32,400 bases of DNA from Thermodesulfobacteriota bacterium (GCA_031082315.1 JAVHLC010000015.1:4808-37207), one strand, 5' to 3'. Positions 16,002 to 25,724 are shown, numbered from the stretch's first letter. A program made the numbers and translations. The notes: generated by a model from the letters alone, not told the origin.

Positions 16002-19000
16002 TCACTCCAAAATTATCCTTACCTTATCATGCTCTTTTCCCTTGGTAACTTCTCCCATGAATTTCTCAAATCTTTCCCGCATTTCACCGACAGTCACCGG
16101 AGAGCCACCTGCCAACAATGCATCTTTGAGCATCTGGGTCTTAATTTCAATTTTTACCAGACCAGAGAACACTTCTTTGAGTGCATAAATAAAATCGTTG
16201 TCGAGAGGATCAGGTAAGACCTTGCTCGCCAGGAAAGCCTCAAGAGTATTTTTTACATCAGGTTTAAGAAGATTAATATTGCTCTGAATAGTGGGCTCAC
16301 TGAGATTAGTGATAAGTCTTTGAGTCCAGTCCGATACGAACCGATCAAGTTCATTATCATACTGAGCCAATAAGGTTGCCGCCGAGGAGGTATCTTTTTC
16401 GATACTCGGCTTATAAGAGCAATGGGGGCAAAGTGGTGCTGAATTGAGATCCGATTCCATCAAGTGAGGGCAGGTTTTAAGGGCTGCCAGGCGATTCTGA
16501 AAATCAACCAATTGTGAAGAGGGCATAATCTCAATAGTAGCGAGCAGCTTCAGTTTTTCGTGTCTTGAATCGGTGATAAGAGCGCCCTTTTTCTTATCAG
16601 CCTTTGTATCCAGACGTCTCTTGGAGTGAAGTGAAATATATATGCTGATATATTCTATTTTAAGTTCGCTGAGAGTCTGGGACGTTTTCTGGCGAAAAGC
16701 TGGATTAGCACGCGCCTTGGGATCGGAAATTTGCCCTAAAACATCGAGTCTTATTTTCCGCATTTTATCCACCCAAGCGTGATCTTCAGGCAGAATTGCT
16801 TCTGCCGTAGACATGTAAGAAGACAGAGAACCGAGATCCTTCACTAGCACGAGTAAGGAGTCCAAGTCTTTAAGGGCATTAAAGCCCTCTTCATGGGATT
16901 TTACCTCAGTAACGCCATAGCGAAAGTTTTTTAGCTTGCCAGGCGATGAATACGCCTGCAATGACTCAAGAAATGATTTGGTCTTTTGGAGGCACTCTTT
17001 AAATTTTTTAACATCGGCTGCGGTGAGCAAGGGTTGTCCCCAGAAGGGTATTCCATCCTGAATATCCTGCATTGCGAAAACGAGCCGGCTCACGACGCCT
17101 GCAATTTTGTTCTGCAACTCCTGGACCGGCTCTGTCTTTCCCGAGGCAATCAGTTGAGCCATTCCTGGCGTGAGTTCTACTAACTCAAATAATGCCTTAA
17201 TTGCAGGGATGTTCCACTCTTTTGGCTTTTCAATATGCTTGAAGCTTATAAGATCATTTATTGAGCTTGCTGAGATTTCCTGAAGGTTTGTTGCGTCAAA
17301 TTTCTTGCCGGTAACGGATAAAACGATGTCCCCTGAATATACCAGGGAGGCGAGAAGAACGACGACCAACTCTGGCTCCAATCTCATGGTATCAGGAGCC
17401 ATAAACTCGACACCCATATCATCGTGTATAAGCTCTGCCCGGTTGAGGACCTGCCCATGGGCTTTCTTCTTGAGCTCATTTAAAATGTGCTTCGCATATC
17501 TGGATTTATATACATCTATGCGGTCACCGTCTAAAAGACCAAGTGCATCAAGTATGGCAGTACCCTGTTTGGTCTTATTGGTGCTGGTTATACAGCGCAG
17601 TGCCTCTTGTGTTGCCTGTGAGCGGCTTGTATTGGTAATGAGCACAGAAAAGAAGGGATATTCGGGAGCGTCTTCCTCAAACTGTGACGACAAGCATACT
17701 GAAGCTACGGCATTCACCACGTCGCGAACGTTGGTCTGGGCGCCACCTCCCAGGGAAAGCTTGCCTTTCAACCATTCGATGAGGGGTTTTGTCGACCCCT
17801 GGTAAGTGATCTTAAAGGCGGTTTGTATGTTCGCTTCAAGCCATTTCACCAAGTCTTTAATATATTCGCTTGCTTTATTCTCATAGATAATCTTAGCATT
17901 ACCAGAGGATGATGAGGAAAGATTGATTGCGGCAGCATAATGGCGAAGCGATGTCAGGAACGATTCATCTGTGCCTGTGAGCTGAAAGAATAGCTCGTCA
18001 GATTTTTTTTCGTCTTTATAAGGTGGTGGCTTGAATGGCTGAATAAAATAGAGGTAAAAGTCACGAGGCGGCACTACCGTTGAGCGCTCATTCGGAGCGC
18101 CAAAAAAAAGGTAACCAAGACGTGCGGCTTTTCTTTCCTGCCATTCCACCTCATGCTCCCAGATTTTATAGTTATTCACATATGTCGTATCAGTGCATTC
18201 GATTACTCTTTTTAGGGCCTCATAAAAGTAACGATCGAGTTGTTGTTTATCAAGACTTTCAGCGCGTTTCTCTATCAAGGCGTCGTAATCATCAGTCTTT
18301 TTAAGATCGATGTAGAATTGGCGATTTTCTTTGTTTGAAGAGATGAACTGGCCGCTTACGGTCTTATGTATTTCATTGAGGACTAACTCGACTTGGGTGA
18401 GAAGATCTTCTGCAGGCTCACCGCCCAGGTCTTCTATACCCAGTTGATAAAGACATAGATTGTCACGAAGCTCTTCGGGGGTCGCACCGATAGGAGCATA
18501 TATATCACCTGTTGTCAGGCGGTGGATTGAGAGACCATGAATGACGCGCATGGCCATCGTCTTATAAGCTGGCCTGGGGAAGGCTTGCTTCACACGAGAT
18601 TCGAGTACCTCACTGCAGTCTATGACGGCTTTAATCGCGGGGACTGCTCTAAAGGCAGAGTTGGTTTTTAATATATTCCAGTAATTATCATAGGCAATGA
18701 TCCCGGGAAAATCGGCAGGAACTTCCTGATTAAACATATTTTTCATAGTGAGAGAGAGGGTTTTTAATACCTCGCGCTTCTCAGCAACGGTAATTCTCTC
18801 GAAAGTGTCGATATAATCAGGATGAATAGGAAAGAGACGGACAAATTCATCCATACGCTCATTCATATTTCCATAAAATTTTGAAAACTTGGTGAGATAA
18901 TCTCGAATCTCGGCCTGTTGATGGGTTGTTTTCTTCAATAAGCGCTCAGACACCACAAACTTAATATCATTGCGAGCAATGAGGAGTTGCTCAAACCGAT

Positions 19001-19715
19001 CTTTAACCCTAATGAGGCTTTCTGAGACAAAGGCGAACCTCGAGCTATCAAAAATGGCCTCCTGGACACCGGCAATAAAGCGAAAGCGCAGATCTTTACA
19101 GACCTCCCCAATTTCTCTTAAATAGTTTAGATCGAGGACAAGTGGCTGATCCTCACGACTCCTCAAATAATCAAGTAATTCGTCCACTACCAGTAAGAGA
19201 CCGTGGTCTGGATATACCTCATGGAATTTTGCCATCATTTCTTCAAAAGATCTTTTGTTATTGATAACATTCTTCACATTTGGGAAGGTATAGTTAATGC
19301 CATTGCTCGATAGATGTTCTTCAAGTATCGTCACAACAATGTCTCTTAACGACATTTCAGTCGCACCAATCTCAGTTCTCACGACTTTAAATTTGCCGGC
19401 GATCTGAGAGGCGGATTTCGCCACAGAGGCATTCGTGAGCGAATCGACCAGATCGGCGCGCTCAGCAATACTGGAAATGACCGACATTAGATGTGATTTT
19501 CCAGTACCGTAATTTCCCACCACAAGAATTCCCTTATTATCTTTTGGCGTTTCATATTGGAGTTGAGGAAAGACAAATGCGCTCAACTTTTCAGCCATTT
19601 CTTCAGAGATGACGTAACTGGAAACCAGCTGCCGGGCACTCGCCTCCTTGTCGGCATCGCGAAGCTGAACCACTGTTTCAATAGGATCAAATTCGATAAG
19701 CTCACTATATTTCAT
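16002..19715 (-). CDS. brxC: BREX-3 BrxC/PglY large P-loop ATPase
   Basis: A 1237-aa protein, the largest gene of the operon. Walker A is GNYGTGKS at residues 67-74 and Walker B LLLVVDEL at 173-180, both in the N-terminal AAA-like part. A long helical body follows, and a late zinc-ribbon-like set of cysteines (CPHL, then LCPHC) is near residue 1110. Size and layout fit BrxC/PglY, the ATPase common to BREX types. ATG 19715 is preferred to the in-frame ATG at 19733 because GGAGG lies five bases before it. It starts 35 bp after brxF and ends 6 bp before the AlbA_2 gene. BrxC is required for BREX defence and is thought to act with PglX and PglZ. Confidence 0.92.
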   Translation of the reverse strand: MKYSELIEFDPIETVVQLRDADKEASARQLVSSYVISEEMAEKLSAFVFPQLQYETPKDNKGILVVGNYGTGKSHLMSVISSIAERADLVDSLTNASVAKSASQIAGKFKVVRTEIGATEMSLRDIVVTILEEHLSSNGINYTFPNVKNVINNKRSFEEMMAKFHEVYPDHGLLLVVDELLDYLRSREDQPLVLDLNYLREIGEVCKDLRFRFIAGVQEAIFDSSRFAFVSESLIRVKDRFEQLLIARNDIKFVVSERLLKKTTHQQAEIRDYLTKFSKFYGNMNERMDEFVRLFPIHPDYIDTFERITVAEKREVLKTLSLTMKNMFNQEVPADFPGIIAYDNYWNILKTNSAFRAVPAIKAVIDCSEVLESRVKQAFPRPAYKTMAMRVIHGLSIHRLTTGDIYAPIGATPEELRDNLCLYQLGIEDLGGEPAEDLLTQVELVLNEIHKTVSGQFISSNKENRQFYIDLKKTDDYDALIEKRAESLDKQQLDRYFYEALKRVIECTDTTYVNNYKIWEHEVEWQERKAARLGYLFFGAPNERSTVVPPRDFYLYFIQPFKPPPYKDEKKSDELFFQLTGTDESFLTSLRHYAAAINLSSSSSGNAKIIYENKASEYIKDLVKWLEANIQTAFKITYQGSTKPLIEWLKGKLSLGGGAQTNVRDVVNAVASVCLSSQFEEDAPEYPFFSVLITNTSRSQATQEALRCITSTNKTKQGTAILDALGLLDGDRIDVYKSRYAKHILNELKKKAHGQVLNRAELIHDDMGVEFMAPDTMRLEPELVVVLLASLVYSGDIVLSVTGKKFDATNLQEISASSINDLISFKHIEKPKEWNIPAIKALFELVELTPGMAQLIASGKTEPVQELQNKIAGVVSRLVFAMQDIQDGIPFWGQPLLTAADVKKFKECLQKTKSFLESLQAYSSPGKLKNFRYGVTEVKSHEEGFNALKDLDSLLVLVKDLGSLSSYMSTAEAILPEDHAWVDKMRKIRLDVLGQISDPKARANPAFRQKTSQTLSELKIEYISIYISLHSKRRLDTKADKKKGALITDSRHEKLKLLATIEIMPSSQLVDFQNRLAALKTCPHLMESDLNSAPLCPHCSYKPSIEKDTSSAATLLAQYDNELDRFVSDWTQRLITNLSEPTIQSNINLLKPDVKNTLEAFLASKVLPDPLDNDFIYALKEVFSGLVKIEIKTQMLKDALLAGGSPVTVGEMRERFEKFMGEVTKGKEHDKVRIILE

Positions 19716-19750
19716 ACATTCCTCCACATACACAAGTAGAATTTTTATAC

Positions 19751-20221
19751 TTAAAGATCCGGGCTGATTAACTGAAGCCCCTTTATATCACATTCTCTAT
19801 ATTCATGGTGGCCGGGTTCCGCATATAGCAGGCGATCATTGGCAATATGGCCATTCCAGGATACCACTAAGGTCTTATTGCGTGACACTGTCTGCAATAA
19901 AGAAAGTGGCTTTAATTTAAGATTTGTGTCAAATAGTAACTCGATATTATCAAGCAAGAGTAATGTATCTTCTCTTTTCCTGATAATGTCATCGAGAAGG
20001 GTGGGTAATTTAAGTTGGCGCTTTTTTTGACCAAGGTCTAAAAGGCATTTAGAAAGCTCCAGGTTAACATTAACAATAGGAGCACCGGTACGACTTGAGA
20101 CTTCTTGAAGAGCAGATGTTTTACCGGAGCCGGAAGGAGAGACAATGAGTATTAAGCGCTCGTATAAGTTCTTAACTTCGTCAACTTTATTAATGATCTG
20201 ATCGGGTATGGTCATAGGCAT
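19751..20221 (-). CDS. brxF: BREX-3 BrxF small P-loop ATPase
   Basis: A 156-aa ATPase and the first gene of the BREX operon. Walker A reads SPSGSGKT at residues 28-35 and Walker [13 protein letters not shown] at 86-97. BrxF is specific to type 3 BREX, where it heads the order brxF, brxC, pglXI, brxHII, pglZ, brxA, so it fixes the type here. Its role is not well known; as a small RuvB/AAA-like ATPase it probably works with BrxC. The ATG at 20221 is followed by a second ATG two codons later, either of which may be used. A possible promoter lies at 20323-20351. Confidence 0.88.
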   Translation of the reverse strand: MPMTIPDQIINKVDEVKNLYERLILIVSPSGSGKTSALQEVSSRTGAPIVNVNLELSKCLLDLGQKKRQLKLPTLLDDIIRKREDTLLLLDNIELLFDTNLKLKPLSLLQTVSRNKTLVVSWNGHIANDRLLYAEPGHHEYRECDIKGLQLISPDL

Positions 20222-20322
20222 TTTTAATGTTCCCCCATGGATCTGAATATAGAAATTCGGCTATGAAGGGGTTTCTTCCTTTGGAGGAGAGAATGAGGGG
20301 GGGAGAATCAATGGTTTTGTGA

Positions 20323-20351
20323 AAATTACCAAACCGCGCCCGGAAATGCAA
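20323..20351 (-). promoter_or_regulatory. Possible BREX operon promoter
   Basis: On the minus strand TTGCAT (20346-20351) and TAATTT (20323-20328) are 17 bp apart, about 100 bp before brxF. The 194-bp gap between the ATPase gene and brxF has no other clear signal, so the BREX operon may also be read through from the ATPase unit. Weak match. Confidence 0.3.
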
Positions 20352-20415
20352 CGATCCGAGGGTGACCCCTTCATGGGTGGCCCTTTTCGCGATCTCTATT
20401 GGGTTATGACCTATA

Positions 20416-22767
20416 TTAATCAGGATTGTTGCAAGGATATAATCTCGTTCTCCCACACCCGCACTGATGATATGATCCGGATTTCTCGACACGAGGAATT
20501 TCCCCGCAGTGCTCACAGATCAAAGATTCGGCGAACTTAATTGTTAAGTTTACGAATTCATTTACTTCAGCATCGCTCACTTCGATACCGGAAAGATTCC
20601 AATGACAACCCACTTTATTACGGATCCAGCTGAGGGAAGAAATTTCCGTCAGAAGACTTTCAATGGCGATCTCAGCGACGACTTCCTGAGACGAGTTGCT
20701 TTGCGACATGTGTTGAACTTTAAGCACTTTTCGAAGTTTGCCGGGAATACAGCTTGTGAGCTCGCCGAGAGTATAATCAGGCTCGGCTTTTCTGGGCACC
20801 TTACACTCATACAGCAATGCGAGATGATCAAGCAGGCTCTCCATCAAAATACCCGCTTTCGAAGAAACGGACTGGCGTTCTAGTGGCTCTACCATCTGTA
20901 GTGCCTTTAGATCGTCAATGGCGAGTTTCGTTTTAGTATGCCGTATTCCACGAGACAATGACCAGTGCAAAAGTTCAACAAGTTGCACATTGGCGGCAGG
21001 ACCGCGAGCAAATCGGTATCTCTCTCGCCAGGGCCGGTAGTGGGTTGTGACGATCAATTGGTTATACCGCGCAGCCTCTGTGTGTAGCATATTCATGAAT
21101 CGCGCCACGTGAGCTTGATCTACAGAAGTGACAACATCGTCCAATACAACGATAGTGTTACCGTCATGAAAGTGCCTTGCAAACGCCAGGAAGATGCAAA
21201 CACCCAATGTATCCAGATGAGATTCGCTGTAATAGGCTTGAGGAGGAACTTCCGTTGCGGACTGGAACTTTCCGTCGAACTCGAGAGAGCCTTGGACGTT
21301 GGGCTTAAGATAAAAGCGGATCCCGCCTATCCCCTCGTCGGGATGAACCTCCAAATACAAATCCTGAACAATTCCAGAAATTGCTGCCAGAATAGACGTT
21401 ACATAGGCCTTTCTGGCTTTTTCTACAACCTCCAACATGGCCGAGAGCTTTGTTGAAAGATTGGTAAGATTCTCTGCGCAAGCTTTTTTCTCTTCGACCA
21501 AATTAACGTGATTTTTGATGGCATTAAGTTGGGCAAGAGATTTGCTGGAATTTGTGTGCTTAATCTTCAGCGGTGTTTGACAAGTTTCGAAGATTTTCAA
21601 TAAATCTCTTGACTCCATGACTGTCGCCGGCTCCGAAGATTGGGGTTCGGGATTGAGGAAGTGAGAAAACTTTGACCAGTCGATCCCGAGCGCCATAAGC
21701 TCGGGAAGGGCAGAGTTCTTCACTGAAGTTGCCAATCTCTTGACTGCCGAAATAAAAGCCAGTTGCTGATTTTGTACAATGGCAAAAGTATCGGTGACAT
21801 TCTTATCTGCAGTATCAACAATCTTCTTGAGCTCAACAGCATCTTTAATCTCGGCAAGGCGATTGGCAATTCTTGTTTGAAGTTGGTTGGCATCAACAAT
21901 CTGCTCACAAACGGGACAATTCTTGACGTCCGTATTTTTCTTAAGATAGACTTCGGTGTCTTTAAGTAAATTGATAAGACTTTCATTTGCACCTATTGCC
22001 TTTGCCTGGGCAACGGCGAAAATCTCTTTCGCTTTCTTTAACGATTCTTTTGCCGCATTGTTATTTGTTTCGGCATCGAGAAAACTTGTACGTGCCTGGA
22101 GGCACAAAGAAAGTTCTTTAAAAGTTGTGTCGATAGCACGGATTTCTGCAACTAAGGCCGCGGGATTCTTGGCTGACTCACTCTTGGCCCATACCCAATA
22201 ATCCGTACCAAGACTATTTTCTGCTTTCCATAAAGTCTCTAACGATTCATTCGCCTGCAGCACCGAACGATTTGCCTCGTTCAATTCCTGCTCGCTCCTC
22301 TTCAATGCTTCCCGCAATGAAATTTCACCCCTCTGTACGCTCGGAACGGCAATGAATGTCTGAAGCGCCTCATAGCGTTCCTTGGGTTGGGCATCTACTA
22401 TATCAAGAATTATACTTCGTCTCAAAATACGGGCCGTGGGACGGTCTGGGGATCCAGTGATCTCCGGCCCTTTCTTTCCAAATATCGCGGTCCATGCCCG
22501 ACCATCAAGCGAAAGCTCAATCTTAAGGTTTTTAGTGTCACTGCCAAGAGCTGGCAAGTGACTCTTTGGGCTGGTAGAACTTCGATAGGTCAATGAACCG
22601 AGTTCCCCATTGCAGACAAAGTCAATGGCATCGACAATGCTTGACTTGCCTGTGCCGTTTTCACCGAAGATCATGACAATTGGCTTGGTAGTGTCGAAAT
22701 TAATTTCAACGGGACAAGTGGCACCTCGAAAACCTTGAATAATAAGTTTTTCAATTCGCTTTGCCAT
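20416..22767 (-). CDS. Rad50/RecF-like ATPase with zinc-hook motif, HEPN-like motif and C-terminal zinc ribbon
   Basis: A 783-aa SMC-type ATPase. Walker A GENGTGKS is at 35-42. A helical arm carries the zinc-hook-like CPVC at 284-287. The second nucleotide-binding half has a signature-like SESHLDTLG at 514-522, Walker B TIVVLDDVVTSVD at 538-550 and a TTHYRPW switch at 574-580. A 200-residue C-terminal extension includes SWIRNKVGCHW with Arg716-Asn717 and His722 (Rx5H), resembling the HEPN ribonuclease motif. A ribbon follows with Cys751, 754, 769, 771 and 779. By analogy with RloC and other ATPase-nuclease fusions it could sense DNA damage or phage DNA and cut RNA; this is inference. ATG 22767 is chosen because GGGGAGG precedes it by six bases. 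It overlaps the upstream 65-aa gene by 17 bases. Confidence 0.8.
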   Translation of the reverse strand: MAKRIEKLIIQGFRGATCPVEINFDTTKPIVMIFGENGTGKSSIVDAIDFVCNGELGSLTYRSSTSPKSHLPALGSDTKNLKIELSLDGRAWTAIFGKKGPEITGSPDRPTARILRRSIILDIVDAQPKERYEALQTFIAVPSVQRGEISLREALKRSEQELNEANRSVLQANESLETLWKAENSLGTDYWVWAKSESAKNPAALVAEIRAIDTTFKELSLCLQARTSFLDAETNNNAAKESLKKAKEIFAVAQAKAIGANESLINLLKDTEVYLKKNTDVKNCPVCEQIVDANQLQTRIANRLAEIKDAVELKKIVDTADKNVTDTFAIVQNQQLAFISAVKRLATSVKNSALPELMALGIDWSKFSHFLNPEPQSSEPATVMESRDLLKIFETCQTPLKIKHTNSSKSLAQLNAIKNHVNLVEEKKACAENLTNLSTKLSAMLEVVEKARKAYVTSILAAISGIVQDLYLEVHPDEGIGGIRFYLKPNVQGSLEFDGKFQSATEVPPQAYYSESHLDTLGVCIFLAFARHFHDGNTIVVLDDVVTSVDQAHVARFMNMLHTEAARYNQLIVTTHYRPWRERYRFARGPAANVQLVELLHWSLSRGIRHTKTKLAIDDLKALQMVEPLERQSVSSKAGILMESLLDHLALLYECKVPRKAEPDYTLGELTSCIPGKLRKVLKVQHMSQSNSSQEVVAEIAIESLLTEISSLSWIRNKVGCHWNLSGIEVSDAEVNEFVNLTIKFAESLICEHCGEIPRVEKSGSYHQCGCGRTRLYPCNNPD

Positions 22768-22948
22768 CCCCAACCTCCCCAGATTTATTGATTTCGGTAT
22801 TGGCAAACAACCGCCAATCCTCGGCAGTTAGACTGCCACCCGACAGGCCAACAGCGATGGCGTTAAGATTGATTTCGGAAGCTAATTTCTTCTCACGGAA
22901 AGCGGCAATAATTACTTCCGTTAAAACTTCATCAGGGGTTTTGGTCAT
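22751..22948 (-). CDS. Small protein coupled to the zinc-hook ATPase
   Basis: A 65-aa acidic, helical protein of unknown family. The start at 22948 has GGGAGG five bases upstream. Its last 17 bases overlap the start of the ATPase gene, so translation of the two is almost certainly coupled. There are no Cys residues, signal peptide or membrane segment. The N-terminal half (PDEVLTEVIIAAFREKKL) would form an amphipathic helix. It may be a partner, inhibitor or antitoxin-like regulator of the ATPase, but only the arrangement supports this. Confidence 0.65.
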   Translation of the reverse strand: MTKTPDEVLTEVIIAAFREKKLASEINLNAIAVGLSGGSLTAEDWRLFANTEINKSGEVGDGKAN

Positions 22949-23282
22949 ATTGGCCTCCCATAAATTTTTGGAGAAATCATATTCGCCGTGGAGATTGAAA
23001 TATTAAAGAAAACGATAGATCCATTCCGTATTGAATCGACCAGATCCTGTCTTCGATATTTTGCTTTATTTGTCTATTAATTTATGAGATAGGTACAGAT
23101 AGTTCCAGAGTATTATAGCATTTTCAATGAGCCTGGGATGTGGAACCAACGGGGCGAATGTCTCGCAAGTAGGCGCGTCGGAAAAACATAGCTGCTTTTG
23201 GCTTGTTACTAGTTTTCCGTCTAAAAGATATAATAAAAAATGCGACAATACTAGACCAACCGGCACCATAGCTGCCTTTTTG

Positions 23283-23484
23283 CGCAATAGCTTCCCTTTT
23301 TTGTTTCCGCACGGGAATTCTCGGAGAGTATTGGGAAAGAGTGGTCCGGCAGGCCGGGCCGCCCTTTTTCAGGGTTGAAGGCAATGGTGGGCGTGTCTGG
23401 CCTGCCGGACCGCACCTGAGCGCACAGGCTGCGTGTAGCAGAAAAGCGGCCCTTTCGGCACCAGGCTTTGTCGAGGGATACGGC
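23283..23484 (+). repeat. Long direct-repeat module, copy A
   Basis: Copy A shares 37 identical bases (23283-23319) with 27041-27077. A second homologous block follows, with the arms GGTCCGGCAGGCC (23343-23355) and GGCCTGCCGGACC (23399-23411), then similar flanks to a shared GCTTTGTCGAGGGAT/ACTTTGTCGAGGGAT near 23480. The two arms form a perfect 13-bp inverted repeat. Copy A lacks about 85 bases that copy B has between the two blocks. Confidence 0.8.
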
Positions 23485-23490
23485 GCGAAT

Positions 23491-23516
23491 GTCGTCAAAC
23501 AAACCTGTTTGACGAC
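23491..23516. repeat. Palindrome 1 of a related pair (GTCGTCAAA...TTTGACGAC)
   Basis: The perfect 10-bp arms GTCGTCAAAC and GTTTGACGAC flank a 6-base loop. It is preceded by GCGAAT and followed by CCGC, as is its partner at 23590-23615. Confidence 0.8.
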
Positions 23517-23589
23517 CCGCAGGGTTTGCGAATGCAAACGTTCGCGCAAGTGAAACCCCCGCACTGCACCTCACCCGCCTAAGGCGAAT

Positions 23590-23615
23590 GTCGTCAAAGG
23601 GCGCCCTTTGACGAC
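23590..23615. repeat. Palindrome 2 of a related pair
   Basis: A perfect 26-bp palindrome whose left half is GTCGTCAAAGGGC. It shares the outer nine bases on each side, and the GCGAAT/CCGC flanks, with palindrome 1, while the central eight bases differ. Confidence 0.85.
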
Positions 23616-23863
23616 CCGCCGCATCGAGACACCGGCGGGCTTGCATTCGCCGTGCTCCCAGCCACCGCCCAGGAGGTCAAAGTGAGGGGGCGGTCGCGCC
23701 AGGCGCCCGGTTCGGAGAAAAGGGGGAAAGTGCGTCTGGTGCGGCGCCCCCGGGGGGAGGCACAAAACCGACACCTTCAGCCGCATAACCTACGCACAAT
23801 GTCCCAGCCCACTTCCCCTTACCAGAAAACGCCCCCTCTTTCCCACTTTTCTTTAACAGGAAT

Positions 23864-23935
23864 CTATCTGGAGGCCGGGGAAAATCAGAAGGAGGGGTGG
23901 TCAGTTGCTCTCTCTTTCTGATAGACTCCAGATAG
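23864..23935. promoter_or_regulatory. Nested hairpin in the leader of the 429-aa gene
   Basis: The outer arms CTATCTGGAG (23864-23873) and CTCCAGATAG (23926-23935) are perfectly complementary. Inside them ATCAGAA (23884-23890) pairs with TTCTGAT (23916-23922). The structure ends about 25 bases before the AGGAGGT of the next gene, so it could be a leader control element or operator. Confidence 0.6.
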
Positions 23936-23976
23936 TACCGTCGATTCTGGCATAATACCAAGGAGGTCCACCACAA

Positions 23977-25266
23977 TTGGACGACATTGACATCGCCAAG
24001 CTTGCAGATTTCTGCAGGAGTACACTCGGTCTTGCAGATACAAAGCTCGGAGCGGAGTATGGTTATGGGAGTCTTCCGCTATGCGTTATCGACGCCATAT
24101 TTTCTATTAGCGTCCGGTACGAGTCTGTGAAGAATGTAATCGGGAGATATTGCAATTTTTTTCGCATAAGCCAGGGCACCCCTGACCAGCAGACGCTGCA
24201 GGAGATGATTGAGGCATACCGGCGTTATGGGGTCGATTACTTCGTCGAATCCATATATTCAAACAGGCAGAGAACATCCACCAGCAGTGGGATTTTGAAG
24301 GCCGAGGCGGTGCTCAGGTTCGCGTGCATCTTGAGGGCCCATGAGGTTGATGTAATGAGGGATATCACAAAGCTGTATGACGACTATACCTTCGAGGCGG
24401 AGATACGAAACATCCCGGGGCAGGCCAGTGGACTGTCGCTCCGTTACTTTTTCATGCTTTCCGGAAACGACGATTTAGTCAAGCCGGATAGGATGATTAC
24501 GAGGTTCCTGCAGCGCGCCCTGGGACGGGCTATATCTATGGAAGAGGCGCAACTCCTGATCACAGAGGCCTGCCGGTCGCTGAAGCCCGAGTTCCAGCAT
24601 CTGACTCCGAGGCTCCTGGATCACGCCATCTGGAACTTTCAGCGGGACAATGGAGTGGAGTCCGCCAATATCACAGAGAGCACCAACGCCAAGCAGTATA
24701 CTGCCGACAGGGAATCCGGGAAGCTGCCGCTCGGCGAATCGAGCGCAAAGAGGCAGAAATTTTCGCAGGAGGATATCAGGAGTGCCAAGAAATTCCCAAG
24801 CAAAAGCTGCTATTATCCGTTCTTTCACAGTATATGCGAAGAAATGCGCCGGATGCTGCCTCCAGATCTGGTAAACTTTGCAGACAGGACAGAAGAAGGT
24901 AAAAATTGGATGCGCATCCGATACCCGGGCAGAATATCCAATGGACTGTATGAATTGCAATTCGCATCCCACTCCAAGAACTTCGCACGACATTTTGGAG
25001 AAGGGAGGGGAACTTTCCTCAGTTTCTATAAAGAGGGACAACAGGCAAGATTGCAGCACTGGCTGAAAAAAATCCTACCCTTCAAATCGAATATCGAGGA
25101 TCAACTCGGCCGGGATGTGAAGATTGACTTCTGGTCTGATCAATGGGCTTTTATAGGAATGCGTATTGATGAGGTTGTCCCTGATGCTCGGCCGGCAGAC
25201 TTCGCGAAAATCTTTGTTCAATTCATCCAGGCAACTTTTATTCCGGTCTCGCAAATAGGCTCATAG
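23977..25266 (+). CDS. 429-aa protein with HhH-like motif, unknown function
   Basis: The protein starts at TTG 23977, with a strong AGGAGGT nine bases upstream. The N-terminal 200 residues are helical with YGSLPLCVIDAIFSISVRYES at 30-50. A helix-hairpin-helix-like IPGQASG is at 146-152, followed about 20 residues later by VKPDRM (168-173), the spacing seen between the hairpin and catalytic Asp of HhH-GPD base-excision glycosylases. A polar linker (230-285) leads to a C-terminal domain of about 140 residues with KSNIEDQLGRDVKIDFW, faintly like DUF4268. A DNA-lesion or modified-base recognition module fused to a second domain is my best guess, not a firm call. It stands alone between two gene-free, repeat-rich stretches, which suggests mobile or defence cargo. 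Confidence 0.65.
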   Translation: MDDIDIAKLADFCRSTLGLADTKLGAEYGYGSLPLCVIDAIFSISVRYESVKNVIGRYCNFFRISQGTPDQQTLQEMIEAYRRYGVDYFVESIYSNRQRTSTSSGILKAEAVLRFACILRAHEVDVMRDITKLYDDYTFEAEIRNIPGQASGLSLRYFFMLSGNDDLVKPDRMITRFLQRALGRAISMEEAQLLITEACRSLKPEFQHLTPRLLDHAIWNFQRDNGVESANITESTNAKQYTADRESGKLPLGESSAKRQKFSQEDIRSAKKFPSKSCYYPFFHSICEEMRRMLPPDLVNFADRTEEGKNWMRIRYPGRISNGLYELQFASHSKNFARHFGEGRGTFLSFYKEGQQARLQHWLKKILPFKSNIEDQLGRDVKIDFWSDQWAFIGMRIDEVVPDARPADFAKIFVQFIQATFIPVSQIGS

Positions 25267-25337
25267 TGAATTGCAGAAATCCGGGGCAATACCAGGGTTA
25301 TGCACCCTGCAGCGTGTGATTGACCACGGCTCATGTG

Positions 25338-25356
25338 CTGCCTCCAGAGGAGGCAG
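25338..25356 (+). terminator. Hairpin after the 429-aa gene
   Basis: A perfect 8-bp stem with a 3-base loop lies 72 bp after the stop. The missing T-run makes an intrinsic terminator uncertain; it may only protect the 3' end of the transcript. Confidence 0.35.
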
Positions 25357-25574
25357 TGCGGCGGTGCACCCAGCTATCAGCAACTACCCAGTCAGGGCGC
25401 GTGGGTGGGCGCCCGATGCGTAGGAGGATAGGGACTTTGATCCCGGTTTCCGTCGACCTTCGTAAAAATTATAAAAGAAATTCTGGAAAAATCGGCGCAA
25501 TAGCTGAGTAAAGTCGGGTTCTGAGGATATGACCGAGGGGAAAGATGAGCGAAATGGTGGGACCCAGAAAACGC

Positions 25575-25639
25575 CCTATCCCACATTATTTACCAGTCAT
25601 TTTAACTGGGATTTTACTGGTAAAGACAGGTGGGACAGG
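25575..25639. repeat. Long nested inverted repeat
   Basis: The outer arms CCTATCCCAC (25575-25584) and GTGGGACAGG (25630-25639) match at nine of ten positions. The inner arms TTTACCAGT (25589-25597) and ACTGGTAAA (25616-25624) match perfectly, giving a 65-base hairpin. It is preceded by CCAGAAAACGCCC (25565-25577), a 13-base sequence also present at 23822-23834 upstream of the 429-aa gene. Confidence 0.75.
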
Positions 25640-25724
25640 ACACTTCTCTGCCCTTGGTGTCGAAAAAGTTGCTAGGGATCTTATCAGAACAGTTGTTTCC
25701 TATTTGAAGCCGCAGACACATGCT

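Larger units (their letters stand above)
22949..23976. other. Gene-free 1-kb region rich in repeats and palindromes
   Basis: No convincing gene was found on either strand. The stretch near the ATPase unit (22950-23260) is AT-rich and probably holds that operon's promoter, though I see no clear consensus. From 23270 it becomes GC-rich and contains the first copy of a long direct repeat, two related palindromes and a nested hairpin before the 429-aa gene, each listed separately. Confidence 0.6.
25267..25724. other. Gene-free stretch after the 429-aa gene
   Basis: It holds a perfect hairpin at 25338-25356 (CTGCCTCC, loop AGA, GGAGGCAG) without a T-run, a third short copy of CGCAATAGCT at 25496-25505, and a long nested hairpin at 25575-25639. 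A 63-codon frame at 25545-25736 is judged unlikely to be a gene. Confidence 0.55.

Noticed and set aside
20190-20516. 108-codon minus-strand frame between the ATPase and brxF
   Set aside because: It overlaps the ATPase zinc-ribbon end by 101 bases and the brxF start by 32 bases in other frames; it has no recognisable domain and its start lies inside a well-supported gene.
23491-23615. Insertion sequence ends
   Set aside because: No transposase and no target-site duplication could be seen around the palindromes.
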